Positions 36,601-50,131 of a DNA stretch of 64,000 nucleotides are shown piece by piece. The DNA comes from Orthonyx spaldingii (taxonomy: Eukaryota > Chordata > Aves > Passeriformes > Orthonychidae). The stretch is taken from contig VZTJ01000078.1 in NCBI GenBank assembly GCA_013397795.1, positions 186,428-250,427 on the forward strand, in the 5' to 3' direction. The notes beneath the pieces are model-generated. The model saw nothing but the letters and a program-made list of their open reading frames with translations, was not told the origin of the DNA and made no database searches. The position numbers and the translations under genes are program-made. How positions within the stretch are numbered: position 1 is the first letter of the stretch; the number at the start of each line of letters is the position of its first letter.

Positions 36601-39600
36601 GCTACATTGAATATTCCTGTTGCAATTATAGCGTACCTTTGGGCGGGAACAGTCTGGAATAGAATGTTAGAACCTGTGGGTAACTTCTGTACATCTGCAG
36701 TTCCAGAGTGATGGGATCTCTTTTTTGACAACTTAACCCTGCTTATCAATATTTTATTTTTCCAGATGCTTTGTTAATGTGGAGCCAGAGGTACAGGTAG
36801 AGAATGTGACACGTACAAGGCACAATGCGATGTGGTACAGTTGTGGCTGAGGAACAAAGTCAGAAAACCTGATGGCCATTTTCTTTGTTCTAGCTCTGGA
36901 ATCCCACTTTGTACCTATGTAACTAAACATCTGCTGTCAAAACTAGAGGAAACATTAGGTATGTGCTATAAAAATGGCATTTCCTTTGCCACTGAAAAAT
37001 GACTTTAACATTTCCAGGAATAAAGACCTCCTTTGTTTTCTCAGATTCTAATCCCTGTCTCCAATTTCACCTTAGAAGCGTGTGTCCCTCCCAAACCCTG
37101 AATCCCTGCTGTCACCAGCTGTGCATTTCTTGGCAGAAACCCACTTATCAATGTTAAGGATGAACTTTGAGGCTCATTGTAATCCTCACGCAACAAACAT
37201 AACATTTCAGCAAGAATTCTAATTACTTTTTGACTGTTTTTTTTCATAATGTCCTGTTACTGTTGTAATGGCTCTCATGACATACACAGAAATAACATTA
37301 GACTGTAAATCTATTGACTGGAGCAGTGGAAGGAAGAAAAAATGTTGAAGGGGAGAAGGTTGTTCTTATAATTAGTGTAATATATCAACATGCTGGGAAA
37401 CTGAAATGGGAGAAGTTGTTAGAAATGGAAATTTGACTGAAAGTGAAAGTCCATCTGTGAGTCTCTTCTTCCCCATTTCTGTGCTGTTGCCTTACCGTCC
37501 AAAGCAACCCCTTCTGACAGCTCCAGGGCATGCTGTTCTCACAGGCTCGATCTGCAACCCAATCCATGGGCAGGGTGAACTGCTTGTACCCTCCTGAAGA
37601 AATACTGCTTTAAAATATTCACACAGGAGACACGGGCAGTGTTCTCAAATGACTCCAAACTGCTGCTTCCCAAGCCCTGAGGGGCACAAAGCCCCCAGCC
37701 AGTGAAGGACTAGGCTGTGCAGCTGTGTCTTCACTGCTTCCCATTCAGGTCTGCATTGATCAGTTAGAGAGCCCCTGTTTATGCCCAGTCCTTGCTAAGT
37801 GGTGACCAATGGACACCCAGTAGTTCCCAGCATTAAAGGGAGGAACAGCAGCCTGTAAGAGTCTGAGATCCATGGTGAGGGTGGTCGAAATCCAGTCAGA
37901 AGAGCTAATCCTTATGTACACACAGTATCAATTGGGAATCAATATACAGGCTGCTGGGATTGGCAATGGCTGTCCTAAAACCCTTTCAAAATCTTTTCAT
38001 TTCTAACAGTCTGTCCCAGACATCAGGATATTATCTGGGCAAAGATCATGAAAACTGCCCTGTTTTCAACTGAATTTTTCATCTAAAATGCAGCTCACTC
38101 GCAACTTGTTACTGTCTAAAGAGAATGCTAACACTGCCACATTTCCTCATTAGCTTTGCATAAGACAGACTCCTGTGTCACAGCTGATGGAGCCTTTATG
38201 AGCCTTTTAGCCAAATGACTGATGTTTCCCTCGTTATGTCAGATCTGAGGGCACTGCTGGCATCTTTCTTTATTCGCTGTCTAACACCATCAATTGAGCA
38301 GCTGCCATGCACCCATGATCAGGCTGATTATTAAAATGTGCTCAGGAGGCTGCTAACACCAATTTTCTTTCATCTGAAGAGGCCAATATACACTGGCTCA
38401 AACCAACAGTTATGTACGTGCAATATTTAGTGTAAGAACCAGCAGGTAAGACTGAGGCTGATTCCACAGAATCTGGATCCAGTCCATTGACATTACCAGT
38501 AAGACCTTAAAGAAACAATGGTGATGGTTTTTTTACTCTCCTTTATAAATAGGCAATTGTTCTTTTTGTTGGGGAGCACTTTTTCTAAAACACAGCCCTT
38601 CCTCTTACACCCAGTGTCCCTGGCGATGAGGGGTCACAGCCACTGAAGAGCTTGTTAAACTTGAGTTCTGCTAGAACCAGGCTCTTTTGGGATTGCTCGA
38701 CCCTAAGGTTTATCACAGTAGTTTTGCTGTGCTGTCTCTTCCTTCACTGATGTGTCAGCCTCTTTCAAAGGCAGACAGCTCTTGCCTTCTTTCTGATGAT
38801 AATAGTGAAAAAAGCCTTCTGCAAACAGTGTAGGTCAGAGCCTTGGACTGACCCAGCATGTCAGGAATTCATCAGGAGCTCAAGCTCACCTGGAGTTTCC
38901 CTACCAACAGCAAACACAGCTTGGCCGCATGTTTAGTGGTGTGGCTGTTAATCACTGCTGCTTTTGGAGTCTCTAATCTTGGATATTCTTAATATGCAAA
39001 GAGTAAGTTCAAATCTTTATTTCTAGTGCACTTGTCATTTTGATATTTAAGGATGACTTGTGATGGTTTGATTGACTGTGGGTTTTTTTGAATCCCAAGG
39101 CCATATGTTTTTAAAAGAAATATTTAAAGTTTAATGGTTATCAGATGTAGTTATGTCTTAGTACAGCAATGTGGTTGTGTGTGACTGCAAGGTATAGCCA
39201 AATGTGTGTCATATTGACATTCTATACATAGGCCCATGTAGATATTATGAGTAGAGTACAGCACAAGAGAGAAGGGGAAAAACCTTTGCAGATGTTGAAC
39301 AAACCAGGCTGCAGAGCAAGGAGGGCTATCACTGACTCTCACCAAGTTCTTCTTGGAAAAAGCGGGGCAAAAGTTTAGTGCTCAGCTGTGGTGGATCCCC
39401 TCCTCTTGCTGTTGTCCTGCCCCAGTCTGTTAATGTGCCCAGACCTCTCTTTCTCTGACCATCCTTTGCAAGAGACCAGTATGCTTCAAGAGACCAGAAA
39501 TGACTTCTGCCTTGGTGAGACTGCATGTTCTCTCCAGATGCTGCAGTGTTTAGACAAATCCATAAGTTGGCTGGAGGGGAATTCTAGGAGCTGTGTTGCT

Positions 39601-41300
39601 CCATCAGTTTGGGTAATGTTATACTGCCTACTCTGGTCCTACAGGAAATGCAAACCTGAACTGTATCCCACCGTATAAATACATGCATTTTTCCACAATT
39701 CAGTTTGTTGCTTTTTTTTTCTCAAAGAAAGAAAAAGTATTAATCTGCCTGTGTTCCTAGGGGGTGGGGAACCCTCACACGCCCCATGATTATCAAAACC
39801 ACCCTTAAACTCGTAATACTGCTAATTAGCTACATAGCACTGCTAAGCAGTTAACACTTTTATTGTCTGTCTCAAGCCCACACCCAAGAGGTTATTTCTC
39901 TTGAAAAAAAACCTTGTCCTTAGGGGAGACCAGAAAGGACCAGATGAGAGTGACTGAATTAACAAGATAATGAAAGTGAAGCCCCAAGTTACTCTGAAAT
40001 CTGTTTTGTTTCTGTGCACCAGGGGAAGGTTTGCTGTGAGAGGGTGTAGGCACTTGTCATAAAGATGACAATTGCAAAAAGAAGAATGTTTGATTATGGT
40101 CCTAAATCTCCAAACAGCTGTGTGTCTGTGGTGCCTTTATGACAGTCATTTTGCGTGGCTGAGTGTGCCCATGTGTCTGTGTGGTGTGTGTGCAGAAAAT
40201 TCCAAGACCGTGGTCCTGTGCAGTTTTTTAAACTCTTATTCCATGAATGCTACAGAATTAACCCAAATTCTAATTGCATGATATTCTATGGCATTAAGAG
40301 AATATGTTTTACGTGGCCCACCTGCTAGTGTAACTAAGTAACAGCCATTCTCATTAATTACATTGATCAGGATCATAAAATAATTTCAAATTGCTGAACA
40401 TGATCAACAGGAGTGAAATGGTTTCACTTTAATCCCTTAATGATTTTTTCATTATTAATCAAACAAAATATGTAGTTATTTGATCAATTTTTTCTTCTTG
40501 GAACTGCAGCTCAGGGCAATTACAGTAGACATAAAGTTGGTGCAAACAGAACTACATCTCATCCGGTAGCTAATTAAGCAGCAAGACACAATAGGGCGGG
40601 GAGGGGTATGTATGTTAAGAGAATATCACTCCCCTGAGGATTTAAAAAAAAAAAATAAATGAGGACCTTTACTCCCTCAGGAATCTGATTATCTTCATAC
40701 AACCACATCCCTGCGATTGCCTTCTTGCTAGCAGGAAGTTCTGTAAGATTTTATACAAAACTGAATTGAAGGGGTGGGAAATCTTGCCAGAGTCTGAGGA
40801 GAGAAACGGTGAACTGCACTCTCAGCATCTAACTCGAAGGCTCACCAAATCAGAAGTCATTTACATCTCGGAAATATCCAGTCACCAGCTTTTCTCAGTA
40901 AAACCAGTGTTTACTGTCTGTTGTTTGGGTGTTGTATAGATCTCGTTTGACAGTATATAGCTCTTTTTTGATGTGCAAACAAATCTGGCCTTTGTTCACA
41001 TTGGCTTAGACAGTTGATAAACCCTGAACTCAGGCTCTTGAACTGTGATGTTAAATATTGGTAGATAAGCTGTAAAGAACCTTTGTTATATGTATGTGCA
41101 CAAAATAACATACGAATCAAGAAAAGGTTTACAATTATGTTTGCCATAATTTATTATGATGTTACTGCTCCTCATTATCCCCAATTACTGAGATGTTAAC
41201 AGTGTTTTCCATGGTCACAGAACTAGAATGGTTTATAGCTATACTGAGATACCAGCATGTTTCAGTACATGGTAATTTACAGATAGTAAATAAATTAAAA

Positions 41301-41330
41301 TACACATATACATATATATATATACATATA
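41301..41330. repeat. TA/CATA microsatellite
   Basis: Alternating TA with interspersed ACATA units, 30 bases. It is likely polymorphic in length. Confidence 0.85.
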
Positions 41331-41450
41331 AAGATGGCATCATTTCTGACAGTTTTGTGCACATCAGCAGAGTTGCCCAGACCTGGAGACTTCATGTACC
41401 TCCTAAAGATTAGCATCTCCTCTCACGGAGAAACATGCCTACTGATGCTG

Positions 41451-41760
41451 GCCATACCTGGAGCAGGTGAGGTGGGCTGCTATTGCTCTCCCCAAGAAGG
41501 AGAGCACAGAAGACCACGTGGCAGGAGCCCCCTGTGCCTCAGGGACCCTCTCTGGATGGGTGCACGGCAGTCGGCCGTGGGAGCAGCCTGTCAATGTCTG
41601 TGCTGTGGGGTGGGTGGGTTGCCCTTAGCTGCTCTGCCCTCACATGTGCCAAGGAGAGAAGGGGCTGTGATGGATGATGTTGGTACTGGACCTGGATGTC
41701 CAGGCAAGTCAGTAATTTGTTCCTGTAGAAAGGTTACTGGGCAAACATTTTGTTCTTAAG
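41451..41760. other. GC-rich patch inside long open frame
   Basis: The plus strand is open from 41193 to 41759 (188 codons) and a second frame is open at 41483-41677. The first third of the frame runs through the TA microsatellite and reads as YTYTYIYIHI-type residues, which speaks against an ancestral coding exon. The GC-rich remainder has about five CpG and matches no family. Confidence 0.35.
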
Positions 41761-43892
41761 GCTTGGAGATTTTCCCCCATTTCAGTCGCTTGCGGTTGGA
41801 CTTACTGTGGCTTACCCAGCAACAGAAATACAATAGTGTAGTCTGTCATGGTAATGCTTTCTGTGTGATCATAAAGATCTACAGTATTTAACCCAGTTTT
41901 GCATGAAATAACTAGATTTAGATCAATCACAGTCATTTTGTAGAAGAGAGAGAGAGAATATTAACTTGGTCTTGAAATGTGATTAATTCCAATTTGCTGT
42001 TTGCAAAGATAAGCAATGCTTACAATCCTGTTAATTAAAAAATTTGGACTTTTCCATTTTACTTCATGCACCATTTTTTAATGAAATAAGTTTGTCTTTC
42101 TTATTATGACTGATGCCTGGCTCAACATGCCACAGGCTTCCTGAAGGAAAATAGTGTGTACTTGTTGTGACCCTATGAAATGAAGATAAATGGTTTCATG
42201 CAAGATACATTATGGGCTTTATGACATGCATAAATATACGGTAGATTTTATCCTTTCCATAAAAATGTTCTTAGATTTCTAATACTGTGTTTTAATGCAG
42301 TTTTGTTAACAGGATGACAAATAGTGAAAATATGTAGGTATTAAAATAGGATCCCAGATTTGTGTGCTGTTCATTCAACTGTCAGCAATTGCTGCTTCTC
42401 AAAGAGCAGTCTGACTTTGACCTTGCTCAATATTCATTTCATGTCTCCAGCATTGCTTGATTAAGTCAGGCAATTTTCTGTGTGTAGCTATACTTGGCAT
42501 GAGTCTGACTGCCATGTGGAAACACTTTTTTGATCAAGGTTAGGAATGAGCAAGACCTTGTTAAAAACTAAACAAGCACTGGAGTTAGGAGATTTGCATG
42601 ATCTAGAAACACTGGTTTCTTATGAGAACTATTGGTTTCACATCTTATCTTTAGTGCACAGCAGTTGTCAGGCCTGCATTATATGTTAGAAGAGGAAATG
42701 TCTGTTATTAACATACTTTAAGTGGCCTCACTAGGAATACAAAATGACCTTTTAACCTAAAAAATGCAAAAAAGAGTAGGGGAAATAAAACAGGTTATTT
42801 TCCAATTGGCTTTAGTAATTTTTATTGAGAGTGTTTGGCATTTGGATATTACATCTTGCTTATGTTACTAAACTCGGCTACTATTAAAAGCAATGATGAC
42901 AAAGCCAATAAGAGTTTTTTAAAAAAGTTGTACTGTGCTGTGAGTGTGTATGGGGGGTGTGTGTGCAGTTTATTTTCTGCCAGCGTCCAATTGCTCAGTC
43001 ATGACCTCTAAAGCCCCGACTGAAAACCACTGTTGCTGAGAAGCCATACTGTGCTTGAATGTAAGTCACCCATTAATTGATAGGCTGTGGGATGGATTCT
43101 GAATGTGCAGAAAGTCGTGCACCCGGTACTCTGCGGTACTCACTGGAGTCACGCTATCTGACATGAGCTTGGTGTCTGATCCTGTACCTTATTTGGAAGA
43201 TCTTACAGCAAATTGTGCATTATTCAGATTTGATTGTCTAATTATTTTACTTATTCAAGAAGGCAACAGAGTGTAGGAATGTTTGTCCCTGTAAATATCC
43301 AGGTGTTTTGCCCTTTTGAAGTAAGCAGTAGTCAGAGTTGATAAATGCCTTGGCTGGAATTTAGCAACACAGTGAACCTCTGTATAGATATCCCACATGG
43401 TATCAATTGAAGCTCCATTTAAGACTTAATCATTGGGCCATACAAGCAGAGGAAAGCTTGGCTAGACAGATGGAAAGAGCTGCTTTAAGAAGGGATCAGA
43501 AAAGGCATTGCTACTTGGCTGGCCTAAATCCACTAATCTGATGTTATTATTAGCGATAAGGAGCAGCAACCAGGATAAAATCTCATTCTCTGCAAATGTC
43601 ATTTAAATAGGACTCTGATATTTTCCAGTCAAGTAGACAGGCTTTAGTCAAATAGTGAGCACTTTATTTGTAAATGCAGGAGGAAAAGAAAAGCTTTAGT
43701 TCAGCAAGTTCTTAAGATGTCAGCTTACCAGTATTGATTAATCGTTCAGCAGTGGCAGCTGCTTCTTTATTAAAAGCGTAGCTCTCCATACAAAAGATAT
43801 CAGATGTAGGAAATGTTTGTTGACAATTTACCTTTTCTCACAATGTGGCAAGAGCTGTCTGTTACACGTTCCCCTGCTTTCTGGCCCTGCAG
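41761..43892. other. Gene-free stretch
   Basis: No gene is recognised. A short GA run (about 41946-41957) and a TG-rich run (42938-42968) are present. The segment 43085-43190 contains GGTACTC...CACTGGAGTCAC and GATCCTGTACCT words that may be a further relic of the palindromic amniote repeat, too decayed to call. Confidence 0.6.
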
Positions 43893-44046
43893 CTCAGATA
43901 ATACCCATGAAGGAATGTATTAGTCCATCTGCACGGGGTAGATTGCGGCAGCTGGACTCCATTGCAAATGTCGTTCTGTTTGAAGCAGACCTGCAGCACT
44001 GCTTCCCAGCATGGGAATTAATTCATGGAGAGCCAGTGCTGCTTAG
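43893..44046 (+). other. Candidate internal exon, unassigned
   Basis: A good acceptor (CTTTCTGGCCCTGCAG, ending at 43892) and a donor (CTTAG then GTAAAA at 44047) bound 154 bases that are open in one frame throughout; that frame opens at an ATG at 43817 and stops just past the donor. The peptide (about 51 residues, beginning QIIPMKECISPSARGRLRQL) has mixed charged and hydrophobic residues and no simple repeats, but I recognise no domain. 154 bases is a typical internal exon size. Without RNA or a second genome it is only a candidate. Confidence 0.2.
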
Positions 44047-44049
44047 GTA

Positions 44050-47000
44050 AAACCTTTAGTTTGGCTGCGTATGGATGTGTTTGGAGTGTATACAAAAATA
44101 TAGCCTAATGAGGCCAGAGCGAAGAATGAGACAAATGCCTGAATTTCACACAATGAGGGATATAAATTGAGTGCATCATTGTCTGTTTGCATTTTGAGTG
44201 GTTTAAAACCTTTGATTTCACCAACTGCTGAAACAAATGGTTGGTCTGGTAATTTGTCACACCACACAGGGACCTGGAGGTGTTTATGGACATGGGGACA
44301 TAGGGAGCTATTTACAGGAAGATATTCCAAAATGAGCATTTTCTTCTATGTCTTTGAGTAAATATCTCCTTAGACTTAGGGCATGGCTCCTCTTGCTGAA
44401 TTTATGTTGTATGATCCTGTGGGCTCTCTCTGTGGAAGAATATAGGCAATTAGATGCATTTCAGGTTGAAATGATTCACCTTTGGGGTCCCCTCTTTGTT
44501 GTTTGGTGCAAGGGAAACCTTTGTGTTTAGTGTAGGCTGCTGCCACCTCATTTCTTGACTATTTCTAATGAACTAATGAAGTTGAATGCACTATTAACTG
44601 CTAGTGGAATAGTGGAAGCAAATTTTGCACAGAGTGCTAGGGCACAAGCCAGGTTTATGCTATTGCTTATATCTTCTTTTCTTGCCAAATGCAGAGCTGG
44701 AGAAAGAGAGAGTTGCTTTTCTGAGGGATTATAAGGGATCTTAAGTCCCATCAGCATACGTAATGTCTTTTCTTATAATGTAAGTACAGTTAATAACCAA
44801 GTATTATTCTGGAAGTTTGAGTAGTTTCTTTGCTGTACACCACCCTTGGCTGAATCTTGTGTCTCCCGATTCCTCTTTTTGGCTTCCGCTTTCAGTCTGA
44901 GCTTACTGCCATGTTCTCTTCAGAAGTAAGACAATTTGATGGCTACCCTGTGAATTTGGCCTGGGCTTTCATGGAGGCAGGGGAATTATAATGGATTAAA
45001 ACTGATAAACTGTTGCCTCACCTTCAGCAAATACATAGCTGTAAAAAGGAAAAAAAGAAAGATGCTTTTAAATCCTTGTAATTGTTGAATGCTGAGCACT
45101 CCTGGTCTTTTTTGGATGTCAGATGTCTCAGGCTCATGTGTCTTGATAAGAACATGAGCCACAGAGCCGAGCATATGACGTGCAGTTGAAATTGTTCAGT
45201 GTGTGGGCTATGGCTGAGTAAACCAATTAGGAACTTAACCAAATATGCACTGTCGTGTCCAAGTCCTTGGGACACAATAGCTTATTTGACACCCTGTCCT
45301 TTTAATTTAGATTGTTTTCCTTTGTACAGCAAGCCAGTTTCTGGTAGATGTTAGATGTATGAGCTTACTCCCTGAAATACCAGTTCATAGTTTCTAAGAG
45401 CATCTGTTCAGATGAAAACCCAAATTAATTCGTGAGCTCTTTGAGGTGTTTACCTGTGACTAATTGTCCTAAACAGTTTTGCAGTAGTTAGCAAAATATT
45501 TTTTATTATTCTCTGATGCAGTAACTGAAAATTTTCATTCTGCAATGCTATTTATACTTTAAGGTTTCAAAAAATGAAGCATCTGTGTCAGACACTCAAG
45601 CAGACCAGCTTTCACTTGTCTTCCCTTGTGACTGAGACTGTGATACTCTGTCTCAAACGCCTGCAGGTATAGTTTGGGCTTTAGGTGTTCTGAATTAGCA
45701 ATTTATGGAGTCATCCAGCAGTGAATTCAGCCATTGACCTTTGTTCATGCTGTCCAACTATTTATGGTTAAGAACCCAACTGGGGTGATCCAGTGGATAA
45801 TGTATGTAACTGTTGTGTGTCAGGTATTTCTTCTCCTTCAGAAATCAAGAGTCATTTGAGTCATTTGTAAATGGTGTTTGGAAAATGGTACCTTCTGTGC
45901 TTGCTAACTCTGTTTACTTACTCACCTGTTATATAGAAATCAATAGGTGACACCACGGTATCTTTTTGTCCAAGATTTATCTTTTAAAAAGAAGAACATT
46001 GAAATGTCAACAACACTATTCATGACTGATATTATACTAAATTGAAAAAGCAGTTCATTAGAGTTGAGCACTGTTTTGCTTCTTACAGCTACTTATATTT
46101 ACTGTAAGAAGTAACTCACAGTAAGTCTTATTTACTTATGTAACACTTACACAAACTTACACAACACCTGTAAGTCACAGCAGGGTAAAACATCTAATTG
46201 TCTTTACAGGCAAGTTAATAGGATTTGAGGACCTTCAGCTGTATTTGAATGATGTGATGTACAAAATGAACTAATCACTTGATCAGGACAATAGTATTTA
46301 GACCAAAATTCTGTTATGTGGTATACCTGGTAGTCCTTTGTTACTGCAGTATGTGCCTATAGGTGACTGAGGGCAGCTTGTGATCTGTTGTTTTAGCCAG
46401 ACTGAGATATAAGTAAGCTTGATAAGCATCCCCCCCTCTGAATTTAACTCCTAAAAGAAACTTATAGTTTAATTTGTCAAGAGTAGTCATTACGGACAGT
46501 TATCTGTTTTTCAGTATTGGATATTGTGAGTGCTGGGTTAATGAAATGAAGAGGGAGGCAAATGCAACAATAAGGTATTTGCCCAGCATTTTAATGTGGC
46601 AGTCCCAGATACCTCAGCTCACCTTTAGTAACTGACGAGTCAAGAATTACTGAAGTTTGGGGAACCTTCTTTTCCTTTTAATTAAGAAACAATGTTTAAA
46701 ATTAACAGCGTGAGGGATGTGTTTTATTGGCTTGGGCACGATCTGACAAATACCTTCTGCCAGCAATGTCACTTCCTAATGGGTGGTGTTCCAGTGTCCA
46801 GGAGGAAATTACTGCAGGCTTGGACTGATGTGGGAACTCAGAGGGATCCTTTGCAACCTGTGCTGATGGATTTTAAAGACACAATTGTGCCTTATTTTCC
46901 GAAACACATCTCAACCATAAGATGGTTTTGGTGTTACCTCCTAGGGACTACAGGAATGCAAATTGAGAGTGCTGTATTTATAAAATAAACATAGGTGCTG

Positions 47001-49660
47001 GTCTGAAGCTGTCTGCTAGAGTAAAAATGAATTTTAAATTACATGTGCCTGAGGCTTCACCTTACTTGCCGTGGGCAAGGCAGATCTTCCAGCCATGGCA
47101 CTGTATGCGCAACTATGCTACTAACAAAACACTGCTTTGGGAATAACTGAACCTATACATTTTGTAAAGCTTTTTCTTCTGCTGAAAAAATACTACCAGA
47201 TGATGGGGTTTTTTTACTGTCTTTCCTGCATTTTCACTCTGTCATTCTCAAGTTAATGCAGAGTTAAACACAAGGCTGAACTTCCACTCTGGCTGAAAGT
47301 GGTGCTCTGCTAATGCCATCTATGAATCTGAAGCTATGAGCCAGATTAATGGAAATGAGATGTTCCACTTTTCCAGCAGCCCTAAAAATGATTCCCTGCT
47401 TGGCGGGGTGAGTGCAGAGGAGACTTGCTTTCTGCTCAGTATAATTATTAAATCCAACCAGAGCAGCAGCACTTGAAAATATCAGTTTCCAGAATCATCA
47501 GAATCAAAATATCAGCCCAGTCTTGCACACCCTGCTTTTTATTTTTCTTGGAGTTCTTTGGTGATGCTTGTATTTTTAAGAGGAGGATATAAAATTCATA
47601 TGCTCTTTACATAGATTTTTAATCAGTGGTCATATGTAGAAGCTTGTAAGCAGGAAAAAAACCCCCAAATCTTTAAGGATTTTTGTTTTTCCTGACATGC
47701 TTTCCAATGCCTGGTAGGAAGTGTCTCTGCTGAACTGGAAGGGTGCTGCAGCTGCATACTAGAGCTGTTGGCTTGGGTGGTATTGCACAAGTGAGCCAGG
47801 GCAAGTTCAGGTCTCTTTTTTTGTTACTTGTGCCTCTGCTTCATAGGAATATAAAATGTCTTTTGGTAATGGTAATATCAAATGATGAAACCAACACTGG
47901 AGAGTTTAGTATTTACAAAAACTCAGTAAAATAAAGAGCTCCGGAGATTTGATTCCTAAGTCCTGAAAGCAAGTATAGAAACCTCCCACATCCATGAATG
48001 TATGTTGAGCAGAAATGAAACATTTAGATTTTGCTTCTCTTTTTCTATTTGTACCTTTAGGGGGCTGTAGTAGAAATGGAATACATAATGTATTGACAGG
48101 AGATATATATTCCACTTGTGAGTACAGCTCTGAATCCTCTTGGCTTTGCTGTTTCTGAATCATCATGTCTTTCCTCAGTGGAGAGATAAATATGACATTC
48201 ACTTCAACCCATTTAGCCCATTATTCATTTATATAAAGTAGGACTAATTAAGACATTCTTTTGTGTATTTGCACATTCTACATATGGAGCAAACGGGAGT
48301 TAAAAATATCTATTGCAACAAATGTGGCGGATGCTCTCTGAATACTGAAAACGTTACTCCTGCAACTCCTCCGAGCCGTAAACTGACATTGGGATCTGCT
48401 GAAACACAAATAGACACTTGTTTGCTTTGGTGTTTGCTCCGTTCCTGGATAAGATTCATACCCACTCACTTACCTAAAAAAGTGCATTCCTTTCCACTTT
48501 CACAGCTGCCTGCAAGTGAGTATAGGCACAGCTCTTCAGCCATGGACAGAGGCAGAGGTGACCAAAGAGTTTCCGAGGCAGATGTCCCTGTTCCAGGAGA
48601 GATCTGTATTAGGTAGTGCTGGTGTATCAGAATGAATTATTTTCCTGGCATTGCTGCTTTCTTTCAGAACATATGTTTTGACTTTTTGTTCAGTCTCTGA
48701 GAGTTTGAGATGAGAATGAAGTTAAAATCATAAAAAACCCCTAAGAAATTCCTGCTATCGCAGGTTTAAGGAAATAAGCCAAAATATACATTTTCAATTC
48801 CAACAGCATTTCTGAATGGTATAAGTCTCTGTTGGCTTAAGTGTTTCTTGGCACAAAATGCTGATTATATATGTCTCAAGGAGACAATCAGTATGTTCAG
48901 ACAAAAGTCTCAATCCCTAAAACACAATAACATGTGGTTGCCACTAAAGATTTGCTGTCGAAATAGATAAGGAAAGTTCTTCTTGATTGCAATGTGGGGC
49001 TTTACATTGAAAAGCTTTGTTTTGCTTTAAAAGGTAGTTTGTTGCATTGTGAAGTGATGAAATGGTATGCAGCATAATATAGTTTGAATGGAGCGGAAAT
49101 ATGGTAAGATATAAACTGGTTTGGTGGTATTTTTACTAGCAACTCTAATATTTGACTATTGCATTGCTGCCTGAAACAAGTCATTCTGGTCCTTACTGAG
49201 GAAGATGTGGTGCTGTGCAAAGCTTTTGCACAGGGCCTCGTGTACCAGCACCGTGGCCCAGTTGCAGATGGGCACCTGCTGCTTTTGCAGAAGGGGCTGC
49301 CTGGGGGAAGGCAGTGGAATGGCCCAGTCTGTATTTTGCTGGATATATTATACTTAGATGAATAACTACCGTCTTGTGGATTAATATGACAGTGGTAGAT
49401 TCAAGTGTATCACTCTGTATCATTTGTATCTGCTAGGGTGTTTTATGTGTTTTTGTTTTTTTTTTTACCTCAGATTCTTTCCAAATCTCTTTCTGTATGG
49501 TGCCTTAGATTTCAGCATCTTCCTGTGCACAACTTTGTGAATGTCAGTGTGAACAAATGCTGGAAGCTTCTGGTCCTGTGGTTTTGTTGTGTTCCTGTGA
49601 TGTGTGTCGAGGAGTTGGATGAGGCCGTTTATAAACATGTATAAGGCTGAGTTTCTCTGC
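44050..49660. other. Gene-free stretch
   Basis: No exon or RNA gene is recognised. Open frames up to 117 codons (48263-48616) match no family. Tandem ACTTACACAA words (46145-46166) and a GAGTCATTT direct repeat (about 45850-45868) are minor. The segment 47380-47480 has CNE-like texture. The GC-richer patch 49200-49330 is open on both strands and is not identified. Confidence 0.6.
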
Positions 49661-49663
49661 AGC

Positions 49664-50131
49664 TGAGGCCAGGAGTGCATCCTCAGGGCTGCTTGGCTTG
49701 AGGCTTCATTTCATCCCTTCTACCAAGGCCTGTGCCAAACCCTCTGTGCTGTAATATATCTTTAAGAAGGATTTACAATGCCTGTTTAAAAACTGCACAT
49801 GGCTGTGAATCCCCTGCTTTTTAGTTAAGTTGTTAAAATGGTTATTATTGTATTATCGTTGAAAATTGATGCTGCACAAACTAGTTTGAATTTGACTGGC
49901 TTCAGCTTCCAAGCACTGGATTTTGTTACACCCTTTTCTGCTAGATTAAATACCCATCTGCTCTCTGCAATCTCTTTCCTGTATAAGCATTCATAGTCTG
50001 TGATCAGGTTGCCTCTTAACCTTCTCCTTTATGAACCAAATAGACTGGGCTGTAGTCTCTCCTTGTAAGGCAAGTTTTTCCAGGCACTCTTAATCGCTTT
50101 TGTAGCTCTTGTCTGAATCCTTTCCAAGTGT
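49664..50131 (-). mobile_element. Ancient CR1 LINE, 3' end, antisense
   Basis: Read on the minus strand, 50131 to about 49664 follows the 3' part of an amniote CR1 almost word by word: GGATTCAGACAAGAGCTACAAA, AACTTGCCTTACA, GAGAAGGTTAAGAGGCAAC, TGATCACAGACTATGAATGC, AATCTAGCAGA, TGGAAGCTGAAGCCAG, ACAACTTA, TTTTTAAAC, AAAGATAT, and a terminal CTCCTGGCCTCAG. It is 5'-truncated, as is usual for CR1, and carries many substitutions and small indels. No reading frame survives. This CR1 type is shared by turtles, crocodilians and birds, so the insertion is probably very old; the consensus is recalled, not searched. Confidence 0.82.

Larger units (their letters stand above)
32301..41450. other. Gene-free stretch, several CNE-like segments
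   Basis: No exon is identified in about 9 kb. Segments 35170-35360, 36395-36440 and 38070-38420 combine intact TTAATTA, TAATTT and AGGGCA-type words with low simple-sequence content, the look of conserved noncoding elements. The segment 40500-40600 is similar. Open frames up to 126 codons (34095-34475, minus) have no recognised domain. A CTCF-like motif (33639-33653) and an AT microsatellite (41301-41330) are listed separately. Confidence 0.55.

Noticed and set aside
41193..41759. 188-codon plus-strand open frame
   Set aside because: It reads through a TA microsatellite, giving a YTYI-type repeat, and shows no domain.
48052..48072. CTTTAGGGGGCTGTAG as a CTCF site
   Set aside because: It shares the AGGGGGC core but lacks the CCAC half needed for a good match.
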